Assembly (NCBI RefSeq): GCF_019578655.1 | Contig: NC_063262.1 | Location: 21,831,582-21,895,581, forward strand | Source of the DNA: Ricinus communis | Taxonomy: Eukaryota > Streptophyta > Magnoliopsida > Malpighiales > Euphorbiaceae | Length of the DNA stretch: 64,000 nt | Direction: 5' to 3' | Shown: positions 1-13,646 of the stretch, one piece after another | Layout: each line of letters begins with the position of its first letter | Numbering within the stretch: the stretch's first letter is position 1 | Notes under the pieces: model-generated | The model's database searches: none | What the model was told of the DNA's origin: nothing | Seen by the model: the letters and a program-made list of their open reading frames with translations, nothing else | Made by a program: the position numbers and the translations under genes

Positions 1-520
1 TTTACTGATGTGGCGACAAAAATTTTATCTAAATATGACACTAATTAACACATCAACAAAAAATTACCGGAATCCTAATAAGTATTATTAATTGAGACAT
101 AAATAATGAATGTGATACTAAAAAGAGACAAATTGAAGAATTGATACTATTTGGATATAAGTGGAAAAAATTCAATACCAATGAGGTAATTTATCCAAAG
201 TCAAATATAACGTAGACGATGAGTGGAATGTTGATGTGGAGCTCCACTCTCCACATCATAAAAAATTGAATGGATTTTCAATAGGTACCATCGTCTATGA
301 AGAAAATTAAAATTTTAGTACTAAAAAGAAAAAAATTAAAAATATTAGTACCAATTAAAAACACATGCTATAGTGTTAATAACAACAGAGCTATTTACCT
401 GATTCCGAAGTCAAACTCTCTCTAACTGGATGACCAATCACGAGAGCCTTGCAAGAGGTCTTGCCTATTCTATCTTCAAACTATATACTTTTGTTGTTGA
501 AACTTGAAAGAAAAAAAAAA
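1..520. other. AT-rich intergenic DNA with a short palindrome
   Basis: I see no coding sequence here. At 233-257 a perfect 9-bp inverted repeat, GATGTGGAG / CTCCACATC, flanks a 7-base loop. The same GGAG...CTCC wording recurs in the small palindromic repeat near 1.6 kb, so this may be a scrap of that family. Confidence 0.5.
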
Positions 521-1283
521 GAGTAATTACCATTTGCATTTTGTGTTTTTCCATATTATACTAATTACTTTCAACATTTGAAAAATATATTTTTTTATTT
601 TTTTATTTTGTAATTTTATACTAAAAATTCCTTCATCGAAAATTTGTTAAGGAATGATTAATTAGGTTTGATTTTATACTATTTGTCCCTTTATTGTTTG
701 TATAATATACAAAATTTTTCTATATTTTATTTCTTGCATTAATATTCTCTTGCATTTTAAAAGTCAATACAATTAAAGAACTAAATTGATAAAAAAATAT
801 AATTTGATCCTCAAACTTTTTATCAAAGTTACAATTCTACTGTAATAAAATTAATAATAAGAATAATCTCTATTTTATTTTAACAATTTAAAGTTAAATT
901 ATATGAATTTTTAATATTTTGATTAATATAAGTATTTTCAAGATATTTAAATTTTATTAGAATTTAATTATGTTAAAATTAGAGTAATTAAAAAATACTA
1001 GTTAATTATTTTTGTATAGACACTAAAATTGATTTTTATATAAAAATTAGACAATGGGGTTTTAGTATAATATATAAACTATAAGGGGCAATTTGTATAT
1101 TACATCAAAAATCAATAGGTAAATTGTATAGACCAAACTAAATTACCGGTTGTTTAGTAGAAATTTTGATGGAAGGGGCTTTCAGTATAAAATTATAAAA
1201 TAGAAAGATGAAAAAATATCTTTTTTAAATGTTAGAAAGTAACTAATATAATATGAAAAAATACAAAAGAAATCACCATTAGC
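521..1283. repeat. Foldback-type element with long terminal inverted repeats, copy 1
   Basis: The left end, starting TAATTACCATTTG near 523, reads as an imperfect inverted repeat of the right end, which finishes CACCATTA near 1281. The similarity runs inward for roughly 200 bases; both arms contain CATATTATA followed by TTACTTTC. The interior is AT-rich with no coding sequence. A second, diverged copy lies at about 2833-3674. The architecture is that of a non-autonomous DNA transposon with long TIRs, as in Mutator-like MITEs. That assignment is inference, because I could not fix a target duplication. Confidence 0.55.
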
Positions 1284-1594
1284 CATGAAGATAGCTCTTG
1301 AATTTTTCTGCAGACTAAATATAGAACATGCATAAATAAATTGATTAAGAAATTTCTAGCTTTTTTAATGATGTTTATTTTAAATAGTATAATTTCTATA
1401 ATAAAGAGTATTTAAAATATATTCAAACATAAAGAGTAAAATATTTTATTCAAATCAAGTAGACTCTTTATATTTTATTTTTTTATCTTACTTTTGTTTT
1501 ATTTGTCATTCATTTTTTTAAACTTTTATCGATAGATAAGTAAGAATTATATATATCAATTAAATCAAATGTGTATAGACTTGTAGTGCATTTA

Positions 1595-1760
1595 TTAGAT
1601 ATAGAATAGAGAGTGGAGTTTGGCTCTCCATATATAGAGTCGAATTAGCTCTCCACTCTATATTTAAAGAATAAAGAATGCATTGGAGTATCATTTTATG
1701 ATATGACTCTTTAAAATAAAGAGTTTGGCATATATAAATAGTGTATTAGAGATGCTATTT
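1595..1760. repeat. Small palindromic MITE-like repeat, copy 1
   Basis: AGAGTGGAG and CTCCACTCT form an inverted repeat around 1612-1655. They are followed by a stretch with ATGACTCTTTAAA and GGCATATATAAA. A diverged copy of this tail, with the same order of motifs, is at about 51284-51420. Two copies in unrelated flanks indicate a dispersed non-coding element. Its exact ends and superfamily are not resolved. Confidence 0.45.
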
Positions 1761-2117
1761 ACTGAACATAAATTTTTTTAAAAAAAAATTCTTTAGATTT
1801 GGTATATTGTCCCCACCTATACACTAAATCGATAGATGATTGACATAGATTTACTAGTTTTAAATGAATGAATACGTGTCAATAATCTAATACCAAAGTG
1901 TAAAACACTCATAATATATATAATTTTTTTATTAATTTTGGTGTATACAATAAGCCTAGATAAAAATTATCCAACTTTTTAATTCTAATTTTAAAAAAGT
2001 TTTATCCTTTAAAAGCTTTACAACTATTAAACTATCAAACTTGGAGACTTATCATTCTTAAGAAAGAGTTTTAACATGTAAGAACTTTAAAACTATTTTA
2101 CTATTCTTAGATCAGTG
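1761..2117. other. AT-rich intergenic DNA, nothing recognised
   Basis: I see no ORF of note, no tandem repeat and no recognisable RNA gene. Confidence 0.5.
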
Positions 2118-2565
2118 ATTTTAGTATATAATAGTTATTTACTTGTAGGCTGCACAACTATTGTTATTATTTTATTATAAAATTAAATTTATAAGTAAAT
2201 AATAAAATTTTTAGTATTTTATAATTAAAAATATTATTTTTAGAATTAGAATTATTATCTAATTATAATTAATTTACTAATTAATATAATTAATATTTTA
2301 TTTCTTACAATAAAATTAGAATTATTATTTAATTAAAAAATATTTTATTAGTTAATATAATATAAAATATAATCAATATGCTATCTTTGAGAATTAGAGT
2401 CATTATTTAATTAAAAATGTAGCATATTAATTAATATAAGTTTGAATCTTATGTACTAACATTAAATATACATGTTAAAAAAAAAACTTATGTGTCAAAA
2501 CATAAATACATATATCAAAACAATTTTATATCTCAAAAACTAATATATATATATAAGTAGATACC
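2118..2565. repeat. Dispersed AT-rich repeat B, copy 1
   Basis: The segment begins around GCTGCACAACT and runs through very AT-rich DNA containing AGAATTAGAATTATT. It then has a phrase with several 'catgt/tatcaaaa' repeats and ends in a short TA run. The same order of landmarks recurs at about 27880-28545, starting TACGCTGCACAACTGG and also ending in a TA run. The class is unknown, and low complexity limits confidence. Confidence 0.4.
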
Positions 2566-2832
2566 CCGAAAATAGATACTAATAATCCATTTATAATCAT
2601 AAATTATGGTATGAATTGAGACTGGAGTTTAAAATTTAAATTTAAGGGATCGATACGAATATTTTACCGTCCAACTAAATTATACATCTTATTTTTAGCG
2701 TCTTTAATAAACATAACTGAAGCTTTTCTCCTTTAGTATTTTAGAAAACCTAAATATTATTTAATAGTTTATTAGTTGTTACTATTCATTAATATTATTA
2801 ACTTTAATGCATTCTACAATTATTTTGTTTCA

Positions 2833-3674
2833 GGATAATTACTATACATCTCTTATATTTTTATATATTATACTATTTATCTCTTAATATTTAAAAATTA
2901 TATTTTTTTCATTCTTTTATTTTATAATTTTATACTAAGGAATCCTTCCATTTATTCAATAATTAGTTTTGGTTAAACACTCTTTATTTTTTAATTTTTG
3001 GTCTAATATGTAAATTATCTTCTATATTTTATTTATTATATTAGCATTTTGAAAATCAACACAATTAAATAAATAAATTGATAGAAAATACTTAATTTGA
3101 TCCTTAAACTTTGTATAATGTAATAAAAATTATATTCAGTTTATTTTGATAATTTAAAAGTAAATTATATAAATTTTTGATATATTGGTAAATGTAATTG
3201 CTTTTAAAATGTTTTAATTTTACTAGGATTAAATTATGTTGAAAATTATAGCAAGTAAAATAATATTAGTTAATTATTTTTATATGAATTCTAAAACTGA
3301 TTTTTCTAAAATAAATTTTAATTTTAATTTAATAAAATAATTTTAAATAAATTTGCTACTTAATAATAAATTTAATAATTAAGTTGAATTTTTTAATTAA
3401 TTGAGTCTTTTAACGATGTTAATTTTTAAAAAATAATAATTAGGTTTATTAAAAATAAAAAAATTTCATTATAATAAATAAAATATATAAAATAGTTTGT
3501 GTATCAAACAAAAAATCAAGAGATAAATCTTATTTAATCCAACATGTTTAACGATTGTTTAATAAAAACTATAATTAATTTTTTAATATAAGTTATAAAA
3601 TTAAAGTCTATATTTTAAATATTAAAAAGTAATTAATATAATATAAAAAATAGAAAGACAAATAATAATTACTC
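2833..3674. repeat. Foldback-type element, copy 2
   Basis: The left end GGATAATTACTATAC and the right end AATAATAATTACTC are inverted relative to each other. The interior matches the 521-1283 element in order of motifs, for example 'aatttgatcct.aaacttt' and 'aaatcaacacaatta'. It is clearly diverged from copy 1, so neither is recent. No coding sequence. Confidence 0.5.
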
Positions 3675-5793
3675 TTTTTATTTTCTCACCATTTTGTTTT
3701 CAGTTTTTCTTTTCATTTCCATTATAAGATAGGTAAACTTTCATCATTCAAGGTATTTCATAATAAAATATAATTTACTTAATTTTCTAAAGACCAAGTC
3801 ACTATATCGGGTGCCTTAGTTTTAGTTTATGTATAAAACATTATTAGAATTACATATAAACTCACATATTTAAATTTTTAATGTATTCAAATTGCTTAAA
3901 TATCAAGTGGTTTTAATTTCTAAATAAGTCTACAGCCTTTAAAATCTTAAAAATAAATATTCAATTTTTAGTAAATAATTCTTTATATATTTTAAAATTT
4001 TATTACTATAATTTTAAATACTTTAAATCAATATATTTATTATTTTTAGATAAGAAGTACGGATAAGCCCATGAATTTTTATTAAAGTATAACTAACTCC
4101 TAATTTTAAAGTAGCTCAATTATATTTTTAGACCGACAAGGAGAACAAATACCTAAAGCTAATTTATTTTTAACTAATAACAATGATTTTATTTTTTATC
4201 AAATAAAAATTATTATTTTATAAATTTTTAATACTAAAAAATATAACTAATATTTTTGTAGATGAAAAGAAAATGTAAACTTGAAAGAGTTAGAGTAGTT
4301 TCTTTTAGTGCTAGAACAAAATTATGTGTTTCATATTATTATGGGGTGAAATATCTACAATTAACTATAAAAATGTGATTTTTATATTAAATTTTATAAA
4401 TATAGTTAAATTATTTTAAAATTTAATTATATTTTAATGAAAAACTCAAAAGCGTTTATTAGTGTCTTTTTACTTATTTTTAAAAACTTGAGGTATATAT
4501 TGATATTAATGTTAAAGAGGTTGGTTGGTTAGCAAGAAAGAGGCGTAGAGATTCTTATCTTCAAAGGATTGAAAACGAAAGAAGAAGTGAATCAAAATAA
4601 TGTTAGAAAAGAAAAGAAAAGAAAAGAAAATGTGGCTAGTGAAATTAAGTTATGGTTTTGGTTTTTGAATCTGATTTTTGGGAAATGTAATGTTCGCATA
4701 CAGAATGTTTGTGCTTAACCGAAAGCTATTGCCTTCCTATGCACGTGCATCCTCACACTCCTCCCTTATTTTGACTTTACACTTACTATTCCTTTCTCGC
4801 CATTCTTTTCAACTTATTCACCATTTTGCCACTCTTAGCTTCAATTCAAGGAGTCCTTACTTATTTACTTTATTTATTTTCATTATATATTTATTTTTCA
4901 AACAAGAAATATCATTGTGAGTACCTCTTTATTTATTTATTTGTGTGAGCATATTTCGTATATATTCTTATTTCCAATTGAATTTTCTATGTTCAGCTCT
5001 TAAAAGCTAAAATTTTTAATACTCATATTTAATTTTTATATAAAGTTATTGATAAAAATAAATAATATGCATAAACTATCTGTTTAAACATAAATTAGGA
5101 TTTAAGTAACAAAAATTAGTAATTTTCTATTTTAATTTCAAGACACTTATTTAACAATTACAAGAAAAAAAATATGGCGCACCTACATATTTACAAAATT
5201 ATTTTTGTTTTTTTGTATATAAATATTTTTGATAACTAAACTCTCAAATATTTTGCTAGTTTGATAATGCTAAGTATATACATTGAAACAACAATGATAT
5301 TAGTTTTATCTCTATAATAATAAATGACATTATATTTTATATTCCAATGGTAATGATTTTTTATTAAAAGTAAAAGAAAAGTTATTATAAATTTTCTCTA
5401 TGTATATGAATTTATATTTTGAAATAATTTTTAGAACTAAAATTATTTTATATATTTAATTTATATATTAAATAAATCTTTTCTGCATTCGTCTAAAAAT
5501 AATAATACTGTGCTCAATATAGTTTTCGACCTTGATGAGACATGTTAGTAAGTTACATGCTAATATAATGAAAAATATTGAGCCGAGTTGGATCAATGAC
5601 TTATTAAACTGTGATTTAATAATTAAATAATTAAATAATAAAATTAATAATTATTAAATTTTAAATATATATTATCCAACATGAGTAATATGATAATAAT
5701 AATTGATCATAATAAAAATAATTAAATATTTATAAATTAAATTTTTAATAGTAAAATATTTCTTTTATCATAATTTATAATTACATATCTCTT

Positions 5794-5834
<41 letters not shown>

Positions 5835-6239
5835 GTTAAGATTATTATATACTTTTTTTATATTTATCTCTATTTTTTAGTATAATAATTCTAATGATTA
5901 AATACTTAATAATTTTAGATTAAGTAATACACATCCATTATTTTTTGCGTACGTTTTACCTATTTCTTGTGACATCGCTATTTTTATAAAATTATTTTTT
6001 TAATACCTTAAAATAAGTAATGCTACACATTCTATTACTTTTTACCCCATCTTTTATCCACACATTATTAGTTTTATAAAATTATCTTTTGATATTTTAA
6101 AATTAAAAAATAATTTTATAAAAATAATAAATATCATATGAGATGGACAAATATTTAGTAGTTTTTTTTAAATTAAAAAATAATTTTATAAAAGTAATAA
6201 ATAGGAGGTCAAACGGGTAAAAAGTGAAAAAAAAATGTT
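3675..6239. other. AT-rich intergenic DNA with microsatellites
   Basis: No gene is supported. It contains a short (GAAAA)n run near 4605-4630 and a (TA)n tract at about 5798-5830. An 80-codon open frame at 4678-4920 has no recognisable domain and no matching splice context, so I do not call it. Confidence 0.5.
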
Positions 6240-6600
6240 TACCATTTTTCTTTTATGCATAGTCACGTGACAGCAGTGTTGGAGCACCACCCATCAACAT
6301 CACAATACTAATTACACACCTGAATTACCATTTAAGATTTGTCTTCTAAGCCCACCCACCAGCCCACTTCGTCCCTTCCTATACGTACGTTTCTACACTA
6401 AATTTCTGTATTGGATGGGGTCCACTTCCATTTCAGTCATTTTAAATTTAATCAGACGGTACACTCAGTTTATTCGCTCTCCACTCCTCAAATCATCCTT
6501 TTGTCCCGGTAGTAAGCGGGCCACCACTACTACAGTAACAGACACCCTACGTCATACATGCTCCGAACTATGACAATTGAGGGACTATGCAACTCAATTT
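6240..6600 (+). promoter_or_regulatory. GC-richer upstream block with a G-box, probable distal NAT promoter
   Basis: This block is much less AT-rich than its surroundings. It contains the 10-bp palindrome GTCACGTGAC at 6262-6271, a G-box core of the kind bound by plant bZIP and bHLH factors. TACGTACG and ACGTCA motifs lie further in. It sits about 1.2 kb upstream of the NAT start codon, with no other gene nearby. Assigning it to that gene is inference. Confidence 0.35.
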
Positions 6601-7449
6601 TAACATAATTATTGATTAAAAAATTCTATTATAATTATACTATAATATAGTTAACTTTTTTCAAACTTTGTTATTTTATTATAAATAATTAATTTTTATT
6701 TTTAATTTATTTTTTATATAATTATTTTTTAGTTATGAAATAAAAAGTGAAAGGTGTAAGATATAATTCTTAAAGAAAAATATAAAAAAATATTTAGAAA
6801 TTATTTTTTAAAATTTTAAAATAAAAAATGTGACTCTTAGATTATTTTAAAATTATCTTCAATACACATCCTCCACATTTCAACAATGAAATTTTACTTT
6901 TTATTTTGAATTGATAAATGCATTATACATTTTTGTATGTTTTATTAATTAATATTTTTATTTATTTTTATATAATAAAATAAAAATAATATTATAAAAT
7001 AAAATAAAATAAAGAATAAATTATATAAAATCCATTAAATTTAAATAAATTAAAAAAATTATTATATAAATTACACTTTTTAACAAACAGTATTATAAAT
7101 CTTTTATAGTAAATAACTAGGATGACTCGCTATTATTAATAAAATAATATATAATTTTTTTGTAATAGTTATTGAGTTTTTTCAGATTTATGTTCTTAAT
7201 TGATTATGTAAATTTTATATTTTAAACATTTCCAACTGAAGAAACATTAATTTATATATTTTTGAAATACAATTTTTAAACTCCAAATTCAGAGATGGGC
7301 TCATTGTTTTTTTTTTTTTCTTTTTCTATAAAGAAAATGGGCTCATCGTTATGTCAGGGGGAGAGTGTAATAGCGCCGTTGATTTGACCATTTTGAGAAA
7401 TATGGGACCGGCTGGGTATTTGGTAGATAAGTGAGATAAGAGGGGTGAA

Positions 7450-7797
7450 TTTGGAAATGCTGAAAATCAATAAATAAGAATAATAGGAAGGCTTATAGAA
7501 GACAGAACAGAAGATAGAGAGAGAGAAAGAGAGAGGGATTTGCAAATTGTTCTGTTTCTCATAATATTTATATCTTTATATTTAAATTTATTTTGTTTTT
7601 TGTTTACTTTTGGTTACTTTATTATCTGTTGCACTACTTTTTACTTTGTTCCAAGTTCCCTCTTCCTCCTTTCTTCCTTTCTTTGTTCTTCTTCTTCTCT
7701 GTTACTTTCTTTGTTTCTGTTTCTGCTTCTTCTTCTGTTTGTGTTTGTGCAACCAATTTTTTTTCTTTTGAAACAAAAAGAGAAGAGAGGATTAGTA
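7450..7797 (+). promoter_or_regulatory. Probable 5' leader of the NAT gene
   Basis: A GA-rich stretch (7515-7537) is followed by a pyrimidine-rich, TTCTTC-type leader that runs to the ATG at 7798. Such composition is common in plant 5' UTRs. I could not place a transcription start or a convincing TATA box. Confidence 0.35.
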
Positions 7798-10700
7798 ATG
7801 GCAGAGATAAGCCACCCTCCAATGGAACAACTTCAAGACCTTGAGTACTGCATAGACTCTAACCCTCCTTGGGGTTCGTGCTCTCATTTTCTTTTCTTCT
7901 TATGCTTAACTCAGTGACTACTGCTGTTTCAACCTGCTCATTTTCATTATTCTTGATCATCGTTTATTTCCTTTTCGTTTGCTAGGAGTGCACTGAGATT
8001 ATCTGGTTTCACTTCTAAAAGAAAAATGAGTTCATGTACTATGGCATTTAGAGAAGAAACAAATATATGAAAAAGAAAAGAAAATGGAAAGACGTGTGTC
8101 AATATGTATTTCAAGAATAAGTTCTTTGGGTTGGTGTGTTGTGTGTGTTATTCTTTTATTATTATTTTTTAAAATTTGAAGTCGGTCGTTCATGCAGACT
8201 TTGCGGACGAGCTAACGAAGATATAGGCATTTAGTTTTCTTTTCTATTTTCTCGACTTTTCGAATTTTAAAATTTTTATTTTCTGTTTGGCTACTGGGGA
8301 ATTACTGGACATGCTCTTGATAGGGAGGGAAAAAAAAGAAAACAAAGGAAGTTTATAATAGAATGTAGGGATGAACATGAATATTTTTAATTTCAAGTAA
8401 TAAATTCTCCATTTGCTTTTTATTAGCAGACTTGCCGATGTTTGTATGTCGAGGTGTCTCTCTCCTCTATTATGATTATATCTTTTTTCTTTCGTGTCGT
8501 GTTGCAGCTGAAACTATCTTATTAGCATTTCAAAATTACATATTGATGCTGGGTACAAGTGTAATGATCCCTTCTTTACTGGTTCCTGCAATGGGTGGCA
8601 CTGATGTAAGTATGCTACCCCTGTTCTGGTTTGTTTTGAGCTTGCATTTGTCTTTATATATTCACTCTTGGAGTTTAGTGTCATTGCATTTTTGGATTTT
8701 TCTTGAAATGCTGAGTGTTCTGCCATGACTGTAACTGGAGCCTATGAATTAAACCCGCTTGCTCTTCTTTTCCCAGTTATGCCACTGCCAAGCTTATAAC
8801 GTGAACTTGAATTATCTTGAATGTGCACATTGCACAATAATTGCATCTAATTGGGGTTTGGCCTTCAGAATTTATGTTTCACTTGCACTATGCAATAAGG
8901 GCCTTTTGTATTTTCATTTTTATTTGAAGTTCTATATTTGACAATATTACTGTTCATGCAACCAGGGGGATAAAGCACGGGTGATACAGACTCTTCTTTT
9001 TGTATCTGGTCTTAACACACTTCTTCAAGCACTGTTTGGAACCAGGTTGCCAGCGGTAGTGGGAGGGTCCTTTGCTTATGTCATTCCCATAGCTTATATT
9101 ATCAGCGACTCCTCATTGCAACAAATTACTGATCGTCATGAAGTAAGTTTGCCTCTCTTCTTCCTTCCCTTCGTTTGCACAATATTGGAGATCCCATGGA
9201 AAAATGGTTAGTTAGAACTTCTACCATGCATTTGAATAGTCAATGCAGTACTTGAGTGAAAATTTACAACCATGACCATTTCATTTGATCTTTTACTTAA
9301 AAAAGAAAACAGGAGAAAAACAACCTTGGCCCTTTAGTCATTAAAATTAGATGGTCATATCCATTGATCTAAGGAATTTCTTTTTTCTTGATTATCTTTC
9401 TCCTTAAAGGGATAATTTGAAAGGCAACTTAAAAAAAAATTGTCATTTATGAGGAAAATGCAGCTCAAGCTAACCATGTCTAATTGTGTAACTGCCCAAA
9501 TCTCCAATGTATTACTAGTCAGTGCTTTTAGGTTCTTTTTAGTCTTGAACTATTACCTTAATGTTCAGTTCAAATCCCATGAAATCTCAAAGTAGTTTAT
9601 TTGCTTTTCAGAAGTTGTGCTCAGTAACTCTTTTATTTGATAGGGTATTGAAAGAGATCTTCCCATGTGATTGGTTTGCAGAGATTTATTCATACAATGC
9701 GGGCTATCCAGGGAGCTTTAATTGTAGCCTCAAGCATACAAATCATCCTGGGCTACAGCCAAGTTTGGGGTCTCTTTTCAAGGTATATTTCTTGTGTTGG
9801 AAGATTAAATGATTAACCAGTTCAATGTTTCTCTTGCTCATCATTTTGTTTTTAATCTACTTTTAGGTTTTTTAGTCCTCTTGGCATGGCACCTGTCGTT
9901 GGATTGGTTGGGTTGGGACTGTTTCAACGAGGATTTCCAGAAGTATGTATTGCCTCTGATGTGCCATATACGGTTTTAATTTGACATCTACATGGCTACA
10001 GCTTCTGTCTTTCTTTTATCTTGCAGCTATTGTGTCGTCCTCGTTAGTCATGTATTCCAAAATTTAAATGTCAGCATAGTCTCAACGGCTTAGTACTTAG
10101 ATATGATTTTTTGCCTATGCTTTATCTTTCAACTCTTAAGTCAAATTGAGAAGTGCAACATTCTGATTGAAATTTGCTAGAAACTCTTACTCTTGAATGA
10201 GATATATTTGTCTTAGTTTTTGTACAGCATTACCTATCGAACTTGGATATCAGATGAAAAGTGCTGTTATATCTAATTTCCTGTAATCACAATAATTGAT
10301 ATATAATTTATACTGCCATATTCTTAATCAATGTAACTAACAGTTCATTTTACCATTTCAGTTGGGCAATTGTGTGGAAATCGGATTACCCATGCTCTTG
10401 TTGGTTATTGGATTGTCACAAGTAAGTGATCGTTTGTAATTGGAAATTATTGCTATAGGATTATTTCACAAGGTTGGATCTTGGCATTGCAGTATCTAAA
10501 GCATGTGAGACTGTTTAGAGAACTTCCGATTTATGAACGATTTCCAGTGTTGATATCCATCACAATCATCTGGATCTATGCTCTTATTTTAACTGCCAGT
10601 GGGGCTTACAGGGACAAGCCAATTAGAACCCAACATAGTTGTCGTACAGACAGAGCAAATCTTATATCTACTGCCCCATGGTATATCAAAGAATCAACTC

Positions 10701-12643
10701 CCATTTCTTGAAGTGTGAACAATATTATGGCTTCTAGAGTTACAAGTATTATGTTATTTCAGGTTTAAGTTCCCATATCCTCTGCAGTGGGGCCCACCTA
10801 CTTTTTCAGCAGGCCATTCGTTTGCTATGATGTCCGCAGTTCTTGTGTCTATGGTTGAGGTAAGTGCCACTGGGTTGTCATCTTGTTCGCTGTTTACTTC
10901 TGCATTTGCATCCCTTAAATGGATTCATGTAAGCAACCTTTTTTGGTTGCTTTGTTATGTTGTTTCAGATCTTCAAAGGTGTCAGCTCTTTTGAAAATGT
11001 AATAGTATGAATAACACCATCTTTGAGAGTATACCTGTGTAATTTTAGAATGTTGATGCTACAGTCCACTGGTGCATATAAAGCAGCATCTCGACTGGCT
11101 ATTGCTACTCCACCTCCTGCATATGTACTGAGCAGAGGCATTGGTTGGCAGGTAAAGCTGGTTTAACACAATTGTCACTACTTGTAGATATATTTTTTTT
11201 ATTGTGTCCAACTTCAATGAAGAATTGACTGAGAACTATAACATACAATTAAACATTCTGAGCTGTAGAATTTTACCCCTTTCCCCACAACCTAAATGTT
11301 ATAATACTGTTGCTTGTTTTGGCAGGGCATTGGTGTATTGCTTGATGGTCTTTTTGGAACAGGCACCGGTTCCACTGTTTCTGTGTAAGGGGCACGCTTG
11401 AATGAGCCATCTGTCTCATCTTCTTATATCCTGTGTAGCATTTTCAATATAATTTTGGTTTTACCAACTTGGGTATGGCCCAGATGGTACATCGTACACC
11501 TGGGGTGATCCAACATGAACAAAACCCTAGGCCTAACATCCATAAACTTTTTATAAAGATCCTGGTTCATGTATTTCAGGGAAAATGTAGGCCTCCTTGG
11601 ATTAACCCGAGTTGGAAGTCGCAGAGTTGTTCAGATTTCCGCTGGCTTTATGATATTCTTCTCTATCCTAGGTTGGTATTCTTGTACTTCTATACCATGG
11701 AAATTTCGCAGCATGACCTGAGCCACAAAGTTCTTTCAATATAGCTGCCATGAGCATTCATTGTACAGAAACACAAATGGCAAGCCAATTTATTTTAAGA
11801 ATCAGTTTTCAGTTCTAGTGGCTGGAATAAAGGAAATTATTAGCATTGTGTTTCTCTCGTTCAGGTTGCATGGTTGCAAATTCTACCTGTGATGTTTCAC
11901 TGTTTCTTGATTAGGATTGACTCATAACTATTATATATGTTTTAAACAGGTAAATTTGGAGCTGTGTTTGCGTCCATACCTTTTCCAATATTTGCTGCAT
12001 TATACTGTGTTCTCTTTGGACTAGTTGGTACGTCCTTATATTTATTTGTTGATTCTGTGTTCTCTATGCTTCATATCTGTGTATGACAATTTCTTTCCTG
12101 TTTCAGCTTCCGTGGGACTATCATTTCTTCAATTCACAAACATGAATTCAATGAGGAACCTCATTATTACTGGGCTTTCACTCTTCCTTGGGATTTCCGT
12201 TCCGCAGTTTTTCAATGAATATTGGAATCCCCCACGGCATGGTCTCGTTCATACCAATGCAGGATGGGTAAGTACTATCTCAAAATTGAGTACCAAGGTT
12301 GAAAAGCTTACTGTCAAACAACAAAATCTTGAAGTATTGCCTGTTGGCCAGCACTTGGGGAAAGTCAAAAGGTCTGAACTGTTTGTTCTGAATTGTTTCT
12401 GAGCTATTTATCTATCCATCTCTTTTGCAGTTCAACGCTTTCCTGAATACAATATTCTCATCTCCGGCAACAGTGGGTTTGATCGTGGCCGTGTTTCTGG
12501 ACAATACAATAGAGGTGGAGAAGTCGAAGAAAGACCGGGGAATGCCATGGTGGGTGAAGTTCAGAACATTTAGAGGAGATAACAGAAATGAGGAGTTCTA
12601 CACATTGCCATTCAACCTGAACAAATTTTTTCCACCAACATAA
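7798..12643 (+). CDS. Nucleobase-ascorbate transporter (NAT1/NAT2-type), 14 exons, 520 aa
   Basis: This is a membrane permease of the NAT/NCS2 (xanthine-uracil permease) family. Exons: 7798-7873, 8508-8605, 8966-9142, 9682-9782, 9867-9942, 10362-10421, 10493-10680, 10763-10859, 11065-11151, 11326-11384, 11580-11671, 11950-12027, 12107-12267, 12431-12643. All introns are GT-AG. The joined length is 1563 bases (520 codons plus stop), the usual size for plant NATs, and the frame holds through every junction. The N-terminus MAEISHPPMEQLQDLEY is typical of the family. The conserved QN pair is at residues 34-35. The NAT signature ENVGLLGLTR is at about 341-350, split just before E341 by intron 10. 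The C-terminus ends EEFYTLPFNLNKFFPPT. Many hydrophobic helices are visible. It appears intact. Family membership is certain; the substrate (uracil/purine versus ascorbate) cannot be read from sequence. Confidence 0.95.
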
Positions 12644-13600
12644 TTGACCCAAATTAGAGCTAATACATTTTGCAATCTCATTCCAATTCTAATTGACATT
12701 TTTCTCGAGCTGTATAGCCAGAATCATTTAGCAGAATGCTGATCTATGTTCTTTTAATTATCAATCCATTTTTTTGTGGACCGCAGAGTCCAGGACAACA
12801 TATTCAGGGCATGATTGGAAGCGCAATAAGAGTGGAAAATGGCCAATTATTTTTCTTTCACCTGTAACCAAATATTTAACATCAATTGAAAGGGGATTAG
12901 CAAAGACCCATTCAATATTTTTCTATAATCTTGCCTTAAAATGGGCATATTTCTTGGCCATTGCATTAATTAACATCCCACTAATGAGAACAAACTAGTT
13001 TTCAGTCAATTATCCTGGGAAAGGGCAAGTTTCAAGAACAGGCACCAAACGTACAGACAGCCCTTGTTAATCCAACTAATACCCATGAAAACAATTGATT
13101 CGTTTGATCATCAACTAAAATTAAGTTCATTCAACATTATTTTTTTCAAATTTTTCTGTTACTTTATTATTTAATAAAGGCAAAACCCATCAATAAACCC
13201 TTAAACTTTTTAATTAAACCCTTCCAACTTTTCAATTATATTTATCAAGCTCCTAAATTTTTATTTTATCCTAAAAACGTTTGTACATTTATTTTTATTT
13301 AAATTAAAATTCTTTATACATGTTTTCTAAAATTTTTATTTGATCTATTAAACTTTGCATTTTATTTGATCTTTTATTCAAAACTATTGAATTTTTAATT
13401 AAAAAAATAATAATATTACAGTTTAATTAAATAAAATAAAATTAAAAAGACATAATAAGATAAAATTAAATTTTTTTAAGATTTTGCTTTAATAAACTAT
13501 GATTTACTTTATTTAAAATAAAGTCGCCGTAAAATGTTAAAAAGGCATATTAAAACGCTGATTATTGCGTTACTATCATCCGTTCGTAAAAAGAAAAGAC
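12644..13600. other. NAT 3' flank and AT-rich spacer
   Basis: The first few hundred bases are probably the NAT 3' UTR. From about 13160 to 13480 the DNA is AT-rich, with phrases like 'aaacccttaaac' and 'aagctcctaaattt' that recall common plant non-coding repeats. No gene is supported. Confidence 0.45.
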
Positions 13601-13646
13601 AGCCAAGTTGAACCTGAAATTGAGAAATTGAATTACTTGCATGATA

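Noticed and set aside
4678..4920. 80-codon open frame
   Set aside because: The composition is that of AT-rich noise with a hydrophobic tail. There is no domain, no splice context and no neighbour that suggests a gene.
7540..7917. Overlapping open frames of 125 and 83 codons at the NAT start
   Set aside because: They are the pyrimidine-rich 5' leader plus exon 1 read without splicing. Only the part from 7798 in the NAT frame is real.
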